DNA of 64,000 bases from Epiperipatus broadwayi (Eukaryota; Onychophora; Udeonychophora; Euonychophora; Peripatidae): assembly GCA_028023455.1 (NCBI GenBank), contig JAQFVV010012416.1, forward strand, positions 7,605,594-7,669,593, given 5' to 3'. Positions 11,225-24,599 of the stretch are shown in pieces. Under the pieces are notes generated by a model. It saw only the letters and a program-made list of their open reading frames with translations. It was not told the origin of the DNA and did no database searches. A program made the translations under genes and the position numbers. The first letter of the stretch is position 1, and each line of letters begins with the position of its first letter.

Positions 11225-13439
11225 AAAACTTCAAAATGGACATTTGAGGAGTTCGAATTAGTTATACTTGATAATTGCTGATTGTTAAATATATTGTAGA
11301 GGCAAACATAGATAGAAGGATTTATTAATAGATGTTGCAATCAATAGACTCTTCTTGTCTATTATATATTTGTCACCCCTTTAATACAATTCTGATAGTT
11401 TCCTAAATCTAGAAACTGAATGAAAAAACTGCACATAACCCCTCATAAAGATACCGTAAATGTAAAAGCACTACTCATTAGGTTTGTCAATTACTGGTTG
11501 GTAGGATTTTGAAAATTTTTTATTTTTTATATATCCTTTAGTTAAAACCCCCTACTCTTACTTAGGATACCAGATTTAATTTCCAGTATTTTGCCCTAAA
11601 AAATTTAATGCAATGATAGACTATCAAACTCTGGAACTCCAGGTCCATAAATTGACCCAACTTTGTCACATATGCTCAAACCTGCTTATGAACTCATCAG
11701 CAATAAATCATTTGATTTATTATTATTAGCTGATAACAGCTATATTACCCGTTGTCAAGCCATTGTCAAATAATTAGCTAAATTTTCTATAAGTTGGCTA
11801 ACTTCCCCTCACTACAATCTGAAAAAAAGATTGTTTTACCCCAGATATTAGGTATGGTAAACACATGCAGTATGTTTACATCAAGCAGTCTTTGAAGATG
11901 CATGCATATGAAATTGAAGTTAATTATGGCTGACTAAATCTTTGGCTGAGACTATATACTTAATGCAATATCTTGTATTAATTTCAAGCATTACTGTCAA
12001 TAAGTATGTGTACACATTTAATTAGATATGGGTGATCTGAGTGATATATGTGATTCAAATATGTTTAAGGGTAGAATAAGCAAGCATGAATAGTAATAAA
12101 AAATACTATTGTCTTAACAGGTTTTTTCTGCAGTTTATTGAAACCATTTAAATTAATGATGGTATTGATGAATATTCTAAGTTCATGAATATGTGTATCC
12201 AATTAGATAGTGCTAACAGGATTCATTAATTTCAGTATATTTAATGTGCTCTTTGTCAAAACTTTAGAATCGTTTTCTATTTTTATTACAGTTTTAGTTT
12301 CTTTTTGTTTAAATCTTGGTAACATGTTCAGTATTTTTTTTTTATCAAGAAATTTTATTGCGAGCTCAAAGAATTACATTATAGCAGTAACATAGTTATG
12401 TTAACAGAAACTATAAAAAAAGGTTACATAACCCAATCAATATCTACAGCCTGGGGGGTAAAACATCAACTGTTCAATCACAAATTGTCCATTACTACAA
12501 GGCTCCATGTAGCATTGTAGGTGTACATTGGAGCTAGTTTTTCATCTCTGTTTCTGATGGTCTGAAGTTTTGCCAGAAGTAATTTCTTACAGTCAACCAA
12601 GATATGGCCATATATGAGAATGCACCTAGTTGACCAATAGGCAAACAACAGAAAAGTTATGATTCTTATAGATGGAAAGATCCCATTAAATATGCTAGAA
12701 ATAAATCTGGTGAAGAGAGGCACTCTAGTTTTGTATATGGATGCAATAAAGTCTCTGTCTCATTGGAATGAAGTACAATGGCTCAGAATATTTATCATTG
12801 GGTCATCATCCCATTTACATAAAGGGGAGACTGGGTACAAGCATGAGAACCATCTACAATAGAGTCAGAAAATGACGTGGGCAGACCATTCAGGTTTATT
12901 TTAAGTTTTAAGTGTATCCAAAGTAGTAGTTTTTTTGATTCTTAATGTTTTACTTCTTAAGATTGCTTTTTTGTTTCTTATATTTGATAATAACCACTCT
13001 TGCTATTAAGTCTTAGAGAAATAGATTGTCTTGAGTTTATCACTGAACTTGTGACCAAAGTGCTGAAACAGAACAATGCAGATATCTGATTAATGAATCA
13101 ATTTAAATCAATCTGTTTGATAATTTACGGTGGTCTAATTTAATCTTATTTTGATGATATGTAGATGTGTAACAATTCTTCCAGTAGGTTTTTTTAAAAA
13201 AAGTAAAAACAACCTTTTTTGATCCTTTTGTCTTATATAAACAAAGAATTAATTTTTCACTGTTTAACTTTTACTTTTTAAAATTTAACTTTTAATAGAT
13301 TTTATCTGCTAATACCAATATCATAAATCTTTCATGTTTTGTTATTCTTTATTTTATTTGGTGGATTGCCATCTGTTGTAATAAATGTTAGGTTCCTCCA
13401 TTGAATGGTTCTGTTTAAACTCTGCATTTAAATGTTCCT
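11225..13439. other. No gene recognised
   Basis: AT-rich. The stretch 12430-12890 is slightly richer in GC and has overlapping 60-80-codon frames on both strands with no motif. Its composition recalls the LINE tail at about 26 kb and it could be a decayed LINE end, but I cannot show homology. Confidence 0.4.
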
Positions 13440-13600
13440 TTTATCTCATACTGACTTATAAATAATAACGTATCTTAAACCATGGCTTATGTGCTTCATA
13501 GATGGAACACTATTTAAAGAGAATACTCTCATTTCCAAACACAAGATAAAGTCTTTTTAAAAAATAGAATGGATCCACTCTATCTTTTTTATCCAAACTA
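13440..13600. repeat. Diverged copy of repeat M1
   Basis: Shares with 13793-13895 the ordered phrases CTTCATAGATGGAACACTAT / CTTCACAGATGGAATACTAT, AGAATACTCTCATTTCC and AAGATAAAGTC. A further version of the CATTTCC...AAGATAAAGTC segment occurs at about 44135-44165. This identifies an old interspersed repeat; function unknown. Confidence 0.55.
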
Positions 13601-13753
13601 TATTTATGGGCCAATCTGAAGCATTTGGAACTGAGAGCGTAAAGATTTTGATTAATCACTTTAATATACTAATCATATGATTTTTATTAATGATGCTTGC
13701 AAAATTTTAGCAATTTAAGATACGTCATTATTAGATAGAAACTTAAACTTATG

Positions 13754-14110
13754 TAAATATTTTACTTATATAGCATGATGTTTATATATAAATTATAAAT
13801 AGTAACATAGCTTAAAACACAGAATATGCACTTCACAGATGGAATACTATTAAACAGAATACTTTCATTTCCAAAACAAGATAAAGTTAATTAGCCACTG
13901 TACATTATTTGGTGGTGCTGTTTCTATGTAAAAACACAGAAATATGCCATTTACGTGGTCAAACTTACAAAGTATAGAACAGCTCTTTTCATATTAGCCA
14001 TTAGGAGGTCTATATGGTATTGCACACACATATTATGGTCTGAAAAAGATAGAATTATTTATTATTTATAATTTATATATAAACATCGTGCTATATAAGT
14101 AAAATATTTA
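13754..14110. mobile_element. MITE-like element with about 50-bp terminal inverted repeats
   Basis: The left arm from 13754 (TAAATATTTTACTTATATAG, then CATGATGTTTATATATAAAT) is complementary to the right arm 14059-14110 (ATTTATATATAAACATCGTG, then CTATATAAGTAAAATATTTA) apart from a couple of substitutions. The interior (about 250 bp) is non-coding and carries the M1 repeat phrases. Length, long arms and lack of coding capacity fit a non-autonomous DNA transposon. No target-site duplication is discernible in the AT-rich flanks. Confidence 0.7.
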
Positions 14111-14920
14111 CTTATATTGACTATAGAAATTGATGTTGAAAATTTTCCTGATGGAAATATTATGCAATGGTTTTATGAATTATATCTATGATGTCAAAAG
14201 TCAATTGTCTGGAAATTAGGGTGGTTAATATTAATCATATATAATATTTAGATTAAGATAATACTATTCATAGTTTAATTATGATTATTTTTAAATTGGT
14301 GGTTTGATGACATCCTAGAACACATACATTTATTCATACAATTTTTGTATAGAAAACAAAGATGCTGACATTAAAAAGCAATTATTGTCTTGAAGCTTTA
14401 AAAAATATTATAATTGTTGAACTGACCAATACTCTCTTGAGTGTTTGTATTCTTCTTTTGCTGGCCTTTGAAAATATAAAATAGAACTTTTATTTGTTTG
14501 ATTTTATATGACTCAAATCTTGAAAAAAACCGAGACATAAATCTTAATGTTGGATTATTTTAGAACAGCCTAGAATACAAAGATTTTGTTTATTTCTAAT
14601 ATATTCATTCCACTAGAGTGTGTTAAAAATTTTTAAGTTTTATCAGTCCAGATTCAAATTCAGATCATAAATATAGCAGTTAGATGTGATATGGTTGCAC
14701 CATGAATTTTTTTGCTTAATATCTTGTTTCAATTTCTCCATTTTTGACTCAGTTTTTTTTAAAACATCAAAAATAAATATTACAAGAAACCAACTTACTC
14801 AATGCTTTTTGGGAACAAATTTATGGACATTACTTTAATTATGTTGCTTATTGGAAGTTTAAGTAACAATATATACTAGATGAATGGAGTGGTTCTATGT
14901 GTTAGAGAAAGAAGACTTTT
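14111..14920. other. No gene recognised
   Basis: Ordinary AT-rich sequence, no element identified. Confidence 0.5.
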
Positions 14921-14929
14921 TAATATATG

Positions 14930-15330
14930 TGTCTAATCAGTTCTTATATATGGATCTAAGATATAGACTCTTAATAAAAGTGTAATATGGAGACTTCATG
15001 CCATACACCAAAATATGAAAATATATGTATTAAGAGTTAGAATAAGGGTTCAAAATTATAATAAATGAGAGAGAAAACAAACATATTATTATCAGTACAA
15101 GAATTAAGAGACTAAAATAGAGCTGCTACTAGATATATCACTAAAAGAGATAATAATAAATGGCTAATTGAAATCTTAAAGTGGATACCAAAAGATTATA
15201 AACAATGTAGAAAGAGACTATATGACATGTATGAATGAAATAAAAAAAATATTGGAACAATATGGTGAAGAGAGCTAAGGAATGAAGAAACTGAATTATA
15301 TCTGTAAAGATATTTATCTTACAGTAGAAA
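14930..15330 (+). pseudogene. RTE-like LINE, 3'-terminal remnant
   Basis: Parallels the C-terminal coding part of the RTE copy at 38150-38570: TATGGATCTAAGATATAGAC (intact copy: TATGGATCTGAGACTTGGAC), then a QRLQ/MERC-like stretch. Then comes AAGAGATAATAATAAATGGC followed by TTGAAATCTTAAAGTGGATACC (intact copy: GAAATTTTAAACTGGATTCC), and a degenerate ending up to about 15300. Numerous indels and stops. A 5'-truncated, old copy. Confidence 0.7.
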
Positions 15331-15334
15331 GATA

Positions 15335-16130
15335 ATGATTGAAAATGGTTATAATTTGGAGAATTTGGATGGGGAGGGAGGGGGAGGTTGCATTAATTAA
15401 ACCCCCCCAAACTTTTAAAAATATGTTCCTCATTTACAAAGACTTAAAAAGCCAATTCCTACATTACAAAAAAAAATGGGGCAATGGAGGAATATCAGGC
15501 TAATAACATGGGCCCATGCAGATTGATTTGAATTAAGTGATATTTAAATTTACATAGCATGACTGTTTCTATTCATTTTAAAATTCTGCAAGTAAATGAT
15601 CAAATATCGGAAATGTAATGATAGATAATTGCAGAGCCAATTCTTAGATGAGGCATTTGATATTTCTGGTTACTCTAATGAGTAAAGATTCTTTGCAGGA
15701 TGCATTCATTGTAAAAGGGTATGGTTAGAGCTTCTGTGGTGGTGAATTCTGGAAGTGACATGGAAATTGTATTGATAAAATGAAAAACTTTAGTATATAC
15801 ATAATAATAAATAATCATTAAATTATACAATATAATGCATGCAATTATTTTAAATTATAATAATGGAATAAGTAAATAATAATAACATTAGCAAACTCTA
15901 TATAGTATTGCCATCAAGTGCAAACTTTCATAATCACATGATATTTTTTTAGGCTTTACAAATAATACATTTTTTTTTTATATAAAAAAAAGTTTTGATT
16001 ACTTAAATTATATTCTGTTGTTTGTTCTTCTGAAATGGTTATAAGTTGCAATTATATTAAAACATAACTCTTGATCAGAAGATTTACCATCTGGAAGATG
16101 GAGAAGTAAAATTAAAAGCATTAATCATGA
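15335..16130. other. No gene recognised; G-run/C-run pair and short F1-like segment
   Basis: At 15370-15412 a purine-rich run (GGGGAGGGAGGGGGAGG) is followed within 20 bp by a run of seven C, which could fold back. At 15892-15945 there is a short match to foldback family F1 (ATAGTATTGCCATCAAGTGC and ATCACATGAT). Otherwise AT-rich with no gene. Confidence 0.4.
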
Positions 16131-16134
16131 AGGG

Positions 16135-17060
16135 TGAGTAGATTAAGAAATTAAGGAAAAAGTAGATAAGGAAGCCCAGAAGGTGGAAGAGAATGTTATA
16201 GATGAAGTAGGAAAATAAACTATGAGAGAGTCTTGATAGGGGATTCACTAATTAGAGAATAAAAAGGTGTAATTACAAGGGGAAATAGAAACAGGAATGT
16301 AATAGTATGTTTGTCTGGAGCTACAGTTATGAATGTTACAGATGAGGTAAAGAAACAGATGAGTAGAGATGTTTATGTTATGATAGAAATAAATAATTTG
16401 TTAGAGCCATTGGAAAGAGTAATGGATGATTGTGTTAGAAAGATTGTTGAGTGTTATAGTGGTAAGGAATGGGATAGAAGAATAGATGCATTAATAAAGA
16501 GTAGGGAGTTGGAGAAATGGAGAACTAGTATGGAGAGTAAAAAGGGTTTAAATATATATTGAAGTAAGCCAAACATTGTGTGCAAGTTAATTTATGATAA
16601 TAGCAAGGAAAGTAGTTTATTGTTAAGGCTCGAATGGGATCTTTAGCAACAAGGAAATATACACATAAATGAAAAAATATGGATAATTTAGTCTGCAAGT
16701 TATGCAAGGAAGGCATAGAAAATATTAGGCATCTGTTTATTGAATGTAAATGCCCGCAAGCAGAAAGGGTACAAATAATGAAATTGTAGCTGAATAAGTA
16801 TAAACCAAGTGATTATATAGCAAGAGAGTTCTTGGTTTTTATGCTGGGTTTGGAAAAAGATATGGGGGATTTAGATATAAAGGCTATAGAGTGGACAAAG
16901 ATGATGTTGTAGAAATGGGATGGAGCAGGATAGAGAAGAATATGGCAAAAACTTGGAGTGGGGAATTGAAAGGGAAGGGAAGATTGCTAACAGGTTTCTT
17001 TAGGTATAGTGGCTGAGATATTCCCGACCTCAAGAAAGGAGTGACCATATCACATCATAT
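16135..17060 (+). pseudogene. LINE A, 3' part (C-terminal region with zinc-knuckle, then 3' end)
   Basis: Closely similar to 35960-36115 plus 38590-39070, where the same element is split by an RTE insertion. An 83-codon open piece (16311-16562) contains DDCVRKIVECYSGKEWDRR. Further on, at about 16690-16760, the translation reads VCKLCKEGIENIRHLFIEC, a C-x2-C...H-x4-C zinc-knuckle of the kind found at the C-terminus of several LINE clades. Stops and frameshifts follow, and the copy ends near 17060. The reverse transcriptase is missing (5' truncation). This copy is valuable because it shows the uninterrupted sequence across the RTE insertion point of the 33-39 kb copy. Clade not resolved. Confidence 0.75.
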
Positions 17061-20000
17061 TATCCTTCATTAGAAAATTAACCACTGATTTTTATATAGG
17101 AAGATTTAATTTAATAATGATGACATCTAACCATAAACTTCCACAATACCCTCAACTATTACAAATCATTTATTTTATATTTTTTAGGTTAGAAACCCCT
17201 TAGAATATCCAGTTGGCAACAGCAGATAATAGTACAAATAACAATAATTAATAAAATAAACCTACTAAACAAAATAAAATTTGTTAGAAAATCATTAGTT
17301 ATATTGAACATATATTAAAATTATTTTGAGTTGTTGTATTCTATATCTATCTAGGATATTTAACCATTGCTTAATTTATTAATTAAAATAACTTAGTAAT
17401 AAGTACTAACTCTAAATCTTAAGTTATAGGTATATATAATTATCCTGCATTTCTAATATCTTTATGATTACTATTATGGAACAAATAAATCAGGTCATTG
17501 GCAAGCTAAGCTCAGTTTGTTTGTGCATATACATTGTTTCTAAATTTATCTAGCAGGCATCAGTATCATAGATATCAATCAAGCACTTACGATAATGACA
17601 TATCCAAATATTATATGTTTAAATATACATTCAGTGCTGTGTTAAATTATCATCACCATATAAATTAATACTATAGCTGTATATCCAATTTATAAATGCT
17701 TCAACTGTGTATCAAAAAATAATTGTGCAAAGAATTACTTCTACTTAAGTATACTTCAACATCTAAGGATAAATACATAAACCGACAGTCCATAGTAGAT
17801 ATGAGTCAAAATATAATAGTAAAATAAGTTGCATAAAATTTTTAGAAAATATTTAAAAAAAATAAAGCCACTTTCCTGCATCAACTTTAGCAGATTAGTA
17901 AGTCCCTTAACTATATTTTCTCCTTTTCTTTTTTAAATCAAATATTTAAATGCTGGTCCCACTATGGGATATTTCAATATATATATATATCATTAAAAGC
18001 CAGTCACCACTTAGACAATCTCAATATCAATAACAATCAACAATTTCAAACTGTTGTCAAGGCAACCTTTTAACAATAAACAATTTAGCTGTGCAGTTTT
18101 TATCACAAATTGTTCTCTCTTTTTTAAACTCTTAACTTTTAAACTAACATTATAATAATATAATATGAGTCAAATCCTTAACTATAACTACATAATATTG
18201 GTTAGTTAAAACAAATAAATTACTAAAAGCATTAAGTCTATGGGTAAAAGAAAGTTCATTTAGAATTTGAATCAAGATCATGAAATGTCTATTTAAAATG
18301 ACTTTAAGATAATTTACCTCAGAGCAGTCTTTAACAGCAGTCAGCAAAGTTCATCCACAATAATGAAATATTTTATTTACATACATATTTTTCTTTTGAT
18401 TTTATTTTATAAAAGCTCTGTATGAAAATTCCAAGTTGAAATTGGTGTTACACAATCCTGTGTTTTCCTTTGTTGATTTTTTAAAAACATTTACTTGTGA
18501 TCAGTTTTCTATATGTTTGTGAATAGCTTACTAAGTCATAAGCGGTTTTCCACATATTATAAAGATCCATCGTTGATAGTTATAGGTTTTATAGGATTGG
18601 CATACTGTTTACTTTGTTTAGAGATTGTGAGGATGAGGAGAATCCCAGTAATTCAGTTCTATACAACTAGAAAGGAATCCCTAGATGTAAACTAACAATG
18701 CATGAAAGTTTTCTTAAGGTATGGGAAAGAGTTTTGTTTGTTGCTCATTAATTGGAGAGACCTATTGACAATGCAGGAATCAGATGAAAGAAAAAGAGAA
18801 GACTTAATGCCGGCTGCTATTTATTCTACAGTTTTTTTTGAAGAATTTTAATCTTGTAATTAAAACAGGCTAATTGTAAAAACACTTCTATATTTAAACA
18901 AATTAAAATTTTAAGACAAGAAAATAAAATATACAACTAAGCTTAATTACAAATCGAAGATAATAGATTGTTTTCAGAATAATTAATTTTATAACTGAAA
19001 AATATAATGTAAATATTTACCTCTGCTCTTAGTTGATTTTATGTAAAAACCTTAATTTAAAATCTTGTTGTTGTTTTTTTTACGTGAACTAAGTTTTTTG
19101 TTTAAATAAATCTTTTTATCTCACTAAAGGATTAAATAAAAAAAATAAAAAAATTATTTTCTTTAAAAAAAAAAAAAAAGAGAAAAAAATATTTTATTTA
19201 ACTTTATATAGAGCTTTTTTTATATATTTAAACTTAAAGCAAGACTTTTTGTTTAAACCTAAAATAAAAGCATTTATATTTAAACATACATGAAAGTCTC
19301 TATATCTACAGTTTATGCTAAATTTATAATATAAATTACTAGGCAATCTTTACCTGGTTCTACTACTTCACCAATAAACAAACAAATGTTTGAAGCATAA
19401 ATTACTCCCTCTATTGCCAACAATCGAATTAAACTTAAAATAGATATTTCCATTTGAATACTTTTATAAATATGAGTATTTAGGAGATTCATATATTTTT
19501 TAAGATCCTGTAAAAATAATTTATCTCAGAGAGTTGTATATGCCAGATTAAATATTTTCATAACTTTATTATGATGTAAAAAAGTAAGATGTGGGGTTAT
19601 GTCCATGTAATAATTAAGATATGCCTAGCAGTGGTCATTGCTAGTAAAACATTAATTACTATTGACAAACATACTTTGCTCTAGTATCGAATAATAGTTT
19701 TTTTTTGCTTGAATTTAATTAGAAATGAAAAGTCTCTCTTATTTTTAATCCACATTGCATATAGATAACTGAGATAGCTATTTTTATAAGTATAAAGACT
19801 TAGAAAACTCTTGTCTTGTTTTGCCATTCTGAAAATGATAATTTATTCTCCAGTTAGTTATATATGTTACATTAAATACTTTCATAGATTTATTATGATG
19901 TAAACAAAGTAAACTTAAAACAAAAAAAGAAACTACTATTGGTTACTAGAGCAATGTAGTTCTATCCTTAGGTCTGTCAAAAGTAATTGGTATCCTAGCA

Positions 20001-20579
20001 ACAATTGCTCCTAAACATATCTCACATTATTACATGTATGTAGCTCCTCATTTTTTTTGTTATTGTAATAAATTCATGAAAGTATTTACTGTAATAATAT
20101 ATATAGTAAAACGTTTTTTTGTTGGAAAAGTATCACCTAATAAACTCCAACAAAAATAAATAAATTACAAATTCTATATTATATTAATAAAATGTTTTTT
20201 AATTGCTTGACTTAATTTTATTTAATATGATCATAATTACAACATAGTCGCAATAGATTAAAAAGCAAAGCTTTCATCTATATCAATTGACATGAAACCA
20301 AACAACAATTCACATAATTACACCGCATTATATATACACACAGTTCAATATTTCTAGTTAATATATCTTGCTAAACATTTATTGATTAATTATCAATAAT
20401 AATTAATTTTTAAACTATATTTTAAAATAAGATATTAAAAATTCAAAATATACTATATTAATTGAATTAAATGCTTTATTGTTGGAAACCCTAATAATTA
20501 TTTACATTTTATATAAAAATTTAGTTTTAATAAGCATTCTATTATCTGAATAAGTGTATTATTTAAGGAAATTAATCAA
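17061..20579. other. No gene recognised; old dispersed short repeats
   Basis: About 3.5 kb of AT-rich sequence. Two related segments, near 19500-19590 and 19830-19920, share AAATA(T/C)TTTCATA...TTTATTATGATGTAAA, and a partly inverted version lies near 20050-20095. They are old duplicated repeat fragments of unknown type. Open frames are below 66 codons and without motifs. Confidence 0.4.
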
Positions 20580-20680
20580 GCGTTAGTGGCCTTGTGGTTA
20601 GCATAGCTGCCTTTCAAGCAGCTGGCCCGGGTTTGATTCCTGGTCAACACTTTAACACATGAAAAGAAAAGAAGTAAAAT
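20580..20680 (+). mobile_element. tRNA-Glu-like SINE (or tRNA pseudogene) with SINE tail
   Basis: 20580-20650 folds as a tRNA-like head: D-arm TGGCCTTGTGGTTAGC, anticodon arm GCTGCCTTTCAAGCAGC with TTC at the anticodon position (Glu), T-arm CCGGGTTTGATTCCTGG. The acceptor arms GCGTTAG/TCAACAC have one or two mismatches. The 3' extension TTAACACATGAAAAGAAAAG resembles the tails of the other SINEs at 9.8 and 28.9 kb although their heads differ. A functional tRNA gene is unlikely because of the acceptor mismatches and the shared tail. Confidence 0.7.
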
Positions 20681-21794
20681 TGATAATTGCTAGAAATGAA
20701 TTAGAAGTATGAACAAAATTAATCATAGAATTAACTTGAGATGATATTCTTTCGATAAAAATAATTGAATATTAAAAGGAAACATGCCTAAATGCTAAAA
20801 AATTAAGGTTTTAAAATAAATGTTTTTCACATATTCATTTATTTTAGAAATTTTTTTTATTGCATGGTCCAAACACTTCTTTATATATATGTATGTATAT
20901 ATTATCATACAATTTTATCTATATTGACCATATTCTATGAATATTTTTAAGATCTATTTCTTTTATATACATATTATGGCATTAGTTTTATGTGCATACT
21001 ACTTGATAAAGCCAACATCTATATATCATGGAGTAAGCAACAGAAACATTCATATTTTGGGGTATAAAATCAAGAACATAATAATAAAATATGTTTGAAA
21101 ATATAAAAATAATATACCTTTGTTTAAAAATCATTCTGAAATCATATCTTTAAGAACAAACAATCATTGAAAAACAAATATTGTCAAGAAGTGTGTTGAA
21201 AGTAAACATTATATAAGAAATTAAAATTAACAATGATGTCAAAGGCTAATATATTTTTAGAAGAATGTTTGCATTAGCAACACTTTTTGGAAAAAAAAGT
21301 GTTTTTGATCATTGTTTGTTCTGAATAGATTAATTTCAGGTTTTAAAACATACATTACTTTCATATTTTTTTTTTGCTTTGTCTTTATAAAAGCCATTAG
21401 CAGTGGTGTTAATGAATTTCTCACCCAATGTTATAGTCATCACATTTACTGAAAATACTTATTTTTCAGTCATTATTTGTCCATTAAAGATATTATTTTG
21501 AGGTTGTTTTTTAAATAAATTATATTATTTTTATGTTTTAAACTATATAATAGTTATATTTTTTTATTGTATTTTTTTTACTGAAAACTTCTTACATGTG
21601 TGAATGACGACTCCACCACTCCACTGATAAGAACATACCTGCATCTAGCAAACACTATTACTTTCACTTTAGTTTATCTTTAATTTCACTTTAGGTAAAG
21701 TGAAATAAATAAACATGAATTAGATGAATAGATTGTAAAAATCATTGCAAGATATGGTCAAAATGTAAATAAAAACTATAATGATATATTATAT
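20681..21794. other. No gene recognised
   Basis: AT-rich sequence with poly-T tracts and a short AT run at about 20880. I see nothing assignable. Confidence 0.5.
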
Positions 21795-21916
21795 ATAGGT
21801 ATATGAGCACAGACTTTCATACAACCTACCACTCTCCACTCTATTTCATAACACTGATACACTTGAACACATATATGTCGAAAAGATAAATAATCACCAA
21901 TATACATATTTCATGT
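21795..21916 (-). mobile_element. Hammerhead repeat (retrozyme-like), partial copy
   Basis: In minus orientation this is the first 100-odd bases downstream of the ribozyme cleavage site (GATTATTTATCTTTTCGACA ... AGTCTGTGCTCATATACC), plus the 3' half of the ribozyme (CATGAAATATGTATATTGG). The CTGATGA half is missing, because the copy stops, or is interrupted by the adjoining SINE, at 21916. It therefore carries no complete ribozyme. Confidence 0.75.
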
Positions 21917-21923
21917 AATCGTT

Positions 21924-22037
21924 TTTTTTTTTAAGTGTCATAGCATCGGCCGGGATGCGAACCCGCAATCCGGGCAACTGCCTGCTAGTGCAAGGCAGTC
22001 GCGCTGACCTCTCGACCATCAATGCAAGACAAACAGC
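21924..22037 (-). mobile_element. tRNA-derived SINE with intact A and B boxes
   Basis: Minus orientation: a tRNA-like head with A box TGGTCGAGAGG (complement of 22008-22018) and B box GGTTCGCATCC (complement of 21953-21963), ending CGATGCT. Then comes ATGACACTT and an oligo-A tail (poly-T at 21922-21932). A 7-bp direct repeat AATCGTT at 21917-21923 and 22038-22044 is a plausible target-site duplication. The internal RNA polymerase III promoter looks intact, so this is the least damaged SINE in the window. It has inserted at the edge of a hammerhead repeat. Confidence 0.8.
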
Positions 22038-22044
22038 AATCGTT

Positions 22045-23759
22045 ATTTATTTAATTATAATCAATATCAAAATGTGAAGAGATGTATGTTAGGATTAGCA
22101 AAAAAAAAAACAAAACACATGGATGATAGAACAATAGAAATCAGTGGTATTTTTAAAAATTAAAAGACTGAAATACATATTATTAGAAAAAGATGACAAT
22201 AAATAAACAATTACATTTCTAAATTAGATCCCCAAAATTCTAACTTTTTTACAAATAGAATATAAAAGGATGAGAAAAGAAAGAAAAGTTAAAGCTTGAT
22301 GGAATAATGGGAAGTTGATAATATAGGTTATAAAAAACTGGATTAAAATTGGAAGATTTTCAACCTGCATGGATCCAAAACAGTTGAATATGATAATGAC
22401 TATTTACCAAAATGACGTCATCACTCCTTATAGATAATCTTAACAACACACACCACGTATTAGTTTTAAACTGCTTGAAAATTATGCTTATTTTTAGTTT
22501 TTATCTTAAATAAAAGCAAAAAAAGATAAAATATATCCAGCTTAATCTTTCTTGTTATAAAAATTTCGAATAAATAACTTTTTTTTGAGTATCAAATCCA
22601 ATTTATTTTTCATTTGGATTTTAAAATTTTATCTTGTTAAATTCTTATAAATACTGAAAAATTTTAAAATTTATTTCCTATCTACATTTTAATATAAATC
22701 AAAATATTATTTACATTTAATTTATATATTAGCATAAATATACCTAGAGCAAGTAATACATATATTTTGGCACGTAACGGATTAATTATTCATCCTCTCT
22801 CTCATATATAATTATTTGTAATTATTTAATACATTTCTAATCGTATTTTATTTTTAAAATGGATTAGTCAAAGTTCAAAGAGATCTTACATTATTGGTGC
22901 TCATTAAATGAGTTATTTGATCGAAATAAAAACAAAATAACTGAAATGAAAATCGCTCGTGCTATATCATAGCTTAAGTTTAAAAATTCTCATGACAGTT
23001 GTTTTTATATTAAATTATTTTAATTTATATAGATACATTATAGATTTGCAAAAAATATTAAATATTAATATAGATCACAAATTAATTTTTATTTGTAATT
23101 AGAACAGTTGATACATATATATGTTAAAAACGATCAGATATCTGAGAAAAAAAAATGTTTTTTTTTTTTGATTTTGAACAAACCAGAAAAGTCACCCTAT
23201 TGTTTGATGTCTTTTTGATGGAAACCCATTACTGTTTATTTATAAAGTAAATAACCATATAGTAATAATAGTTGTAATAACAAATATGTGCAGAATGGTC
23301 ATTAAAATTTTAGATCTCAAAAATAAATCAAAGTCTGCTTTCATTTACTAGCAAGCTTCTTTAATCCAAAAAGTACCTTTATTGGTTAAAGGTTGCAAAT
23401 AAGTTCTATGGATACTCCCTCTAGATGAAAAAAACACTTGTAAATCATTCTATAGGGTCAAGTGTTCTGGAACCTCATTCTGTCACCTGCACCTGTGGGC
23501 CAAAGATATCAAAAGTATACACTAAAATTATATAAATGGGCAGTGGCTAAAATTAGTCCAACTACTTTACACAATAAACTAGAAGTTTCAGGTGTTCAAG
23601 AAAAACTAAATACCATATTCAAACATCAACTCGATGACAATCGATCAAGGAGATGCCATGGTCCATTCAAGACAAAATCCAAACAGGAGAGATGATTCTC
23701 ACTCAATTGACAGGTTCCCAAACTACCCACCCCACAGAATCCATCCATGATCGATTGCA
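22045..23759. other. No gene recognised
   Basis: AT-rich. The stretch 23440-23760 is GC-richer and has a 77-codon plus-strand frame without a known motif, directly upstream of an RTE remnant. It may belong to an unrecognised repeat. Confidence 0.4.
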
Positions 23760-24125
23760 GTCTTTTAATAGATTTGAGACTTGGATATTTAATAAAAGAA
23801 TAAAATGAAGACTTCAAACCATATATTGAAATATGAAAAGATGTATGTTTAGAATAACAAGAAGATATCAAAATCAAAATATATGTGTGATGGACAAATA
23901 AATAATAATAGAATCAGGAAAAATATTATGAGATTAAAATTGGACATCTTAGTTATAAATGTCAATAGATAAGCAATATTATGCAAAGATTCCAACTAGA
24001 TAATAAATGACCTAATAAGAGCGAAGCATATCAGATGAATGAATGAGGAAAAAAAGTTTTCTGGAGGAAGAAACTGGATTTATCTTGGAGAGACCTTTAT
24101 TCTGCAATAAAATAAAACTAATGAT
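23760..24125 (+). pseudogene. RTE-like LINE, 3'-terminal remnant
   Basis: Reads in parallel with 38200-38570: GAAGACTTCAAACCATATAT ... GAAAAGATGTATGTTTAGAA (intact copy: AGAGACTTCAGACCACTCAA ... GAGAGATGCATGTTGGGAGT), later ATCAGATGAATGAATGAGG and CTTGGAGAGACCTTTATTCT near the end (intact copy: CTTGGAGAGACCTTCATCCT). Frame is lost through many indels. Ends at about 24125 with ACTAATGATG, comparable to the RTE 3' terminus elsewhere in the window. Confidence 0.75.
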
Positions 24126-24599
24126 GTCACTAACATATATATTAGTTACAAATACAACATATATCTATTAAAGTAAGCACTTTTAGTAGCAATATTTCTA
24201 AAGATTAATCAGAAAATCTTTTTTGGAGTTATATTTTTGTAATATTCTGACAAAATGCACAGAATACGTATAGCAGTAATCTGAATGTTTTCTGGATAAT
24301 TCTTCCTGACAATTTACACTTATTTCAATCTTTATCCAACCGTAATTAAAATAAGATCCACTAAGAGTGGAGTTTCATTGATATAATATTGAGTTTGAAA
24401 AGTTTTTTTTTTTTTTACAATTAAGTTGGGAATTTTGTTTTAGCTTTATTTTTAAGATGTATATTTTAATGAACTCAGTTAATTGGATACTTAATCAGTT
24501 TTGTGTGTGTATATATATATATATAATTTAGTATAATATAATTACATTTCATATGTGTAAACAAGCTGTTAAAAAAGAGATAAAAACTCTTCTTACATT
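24126..24599. other. No gene recognised; (GT/TA)n run
   Basis: AT-rich with a GTGTGTGTATATATATATATA microsatellite-like run at about 24500-24524. No gene. Confidence 0.5.

Noticed and set aside
15360-15412. G-quadruplex
   Set aside because: Only three G-runs of three or more occur in the purine tract; the following C-run makes a hairpin equally likely.
20580-20650. Functional tRNA-Glu(TTC) gene
   Set aside because: Acceptor-stem mismatches and a SINE-type tail shared with other copies make a SINE or pseudogene more likely.
23462-23695. 77-codon plus-strand frame as a gene
   Set aside because: No motif, and it runs up to an RTE remnant; more likely part of an unrecognised repeat.
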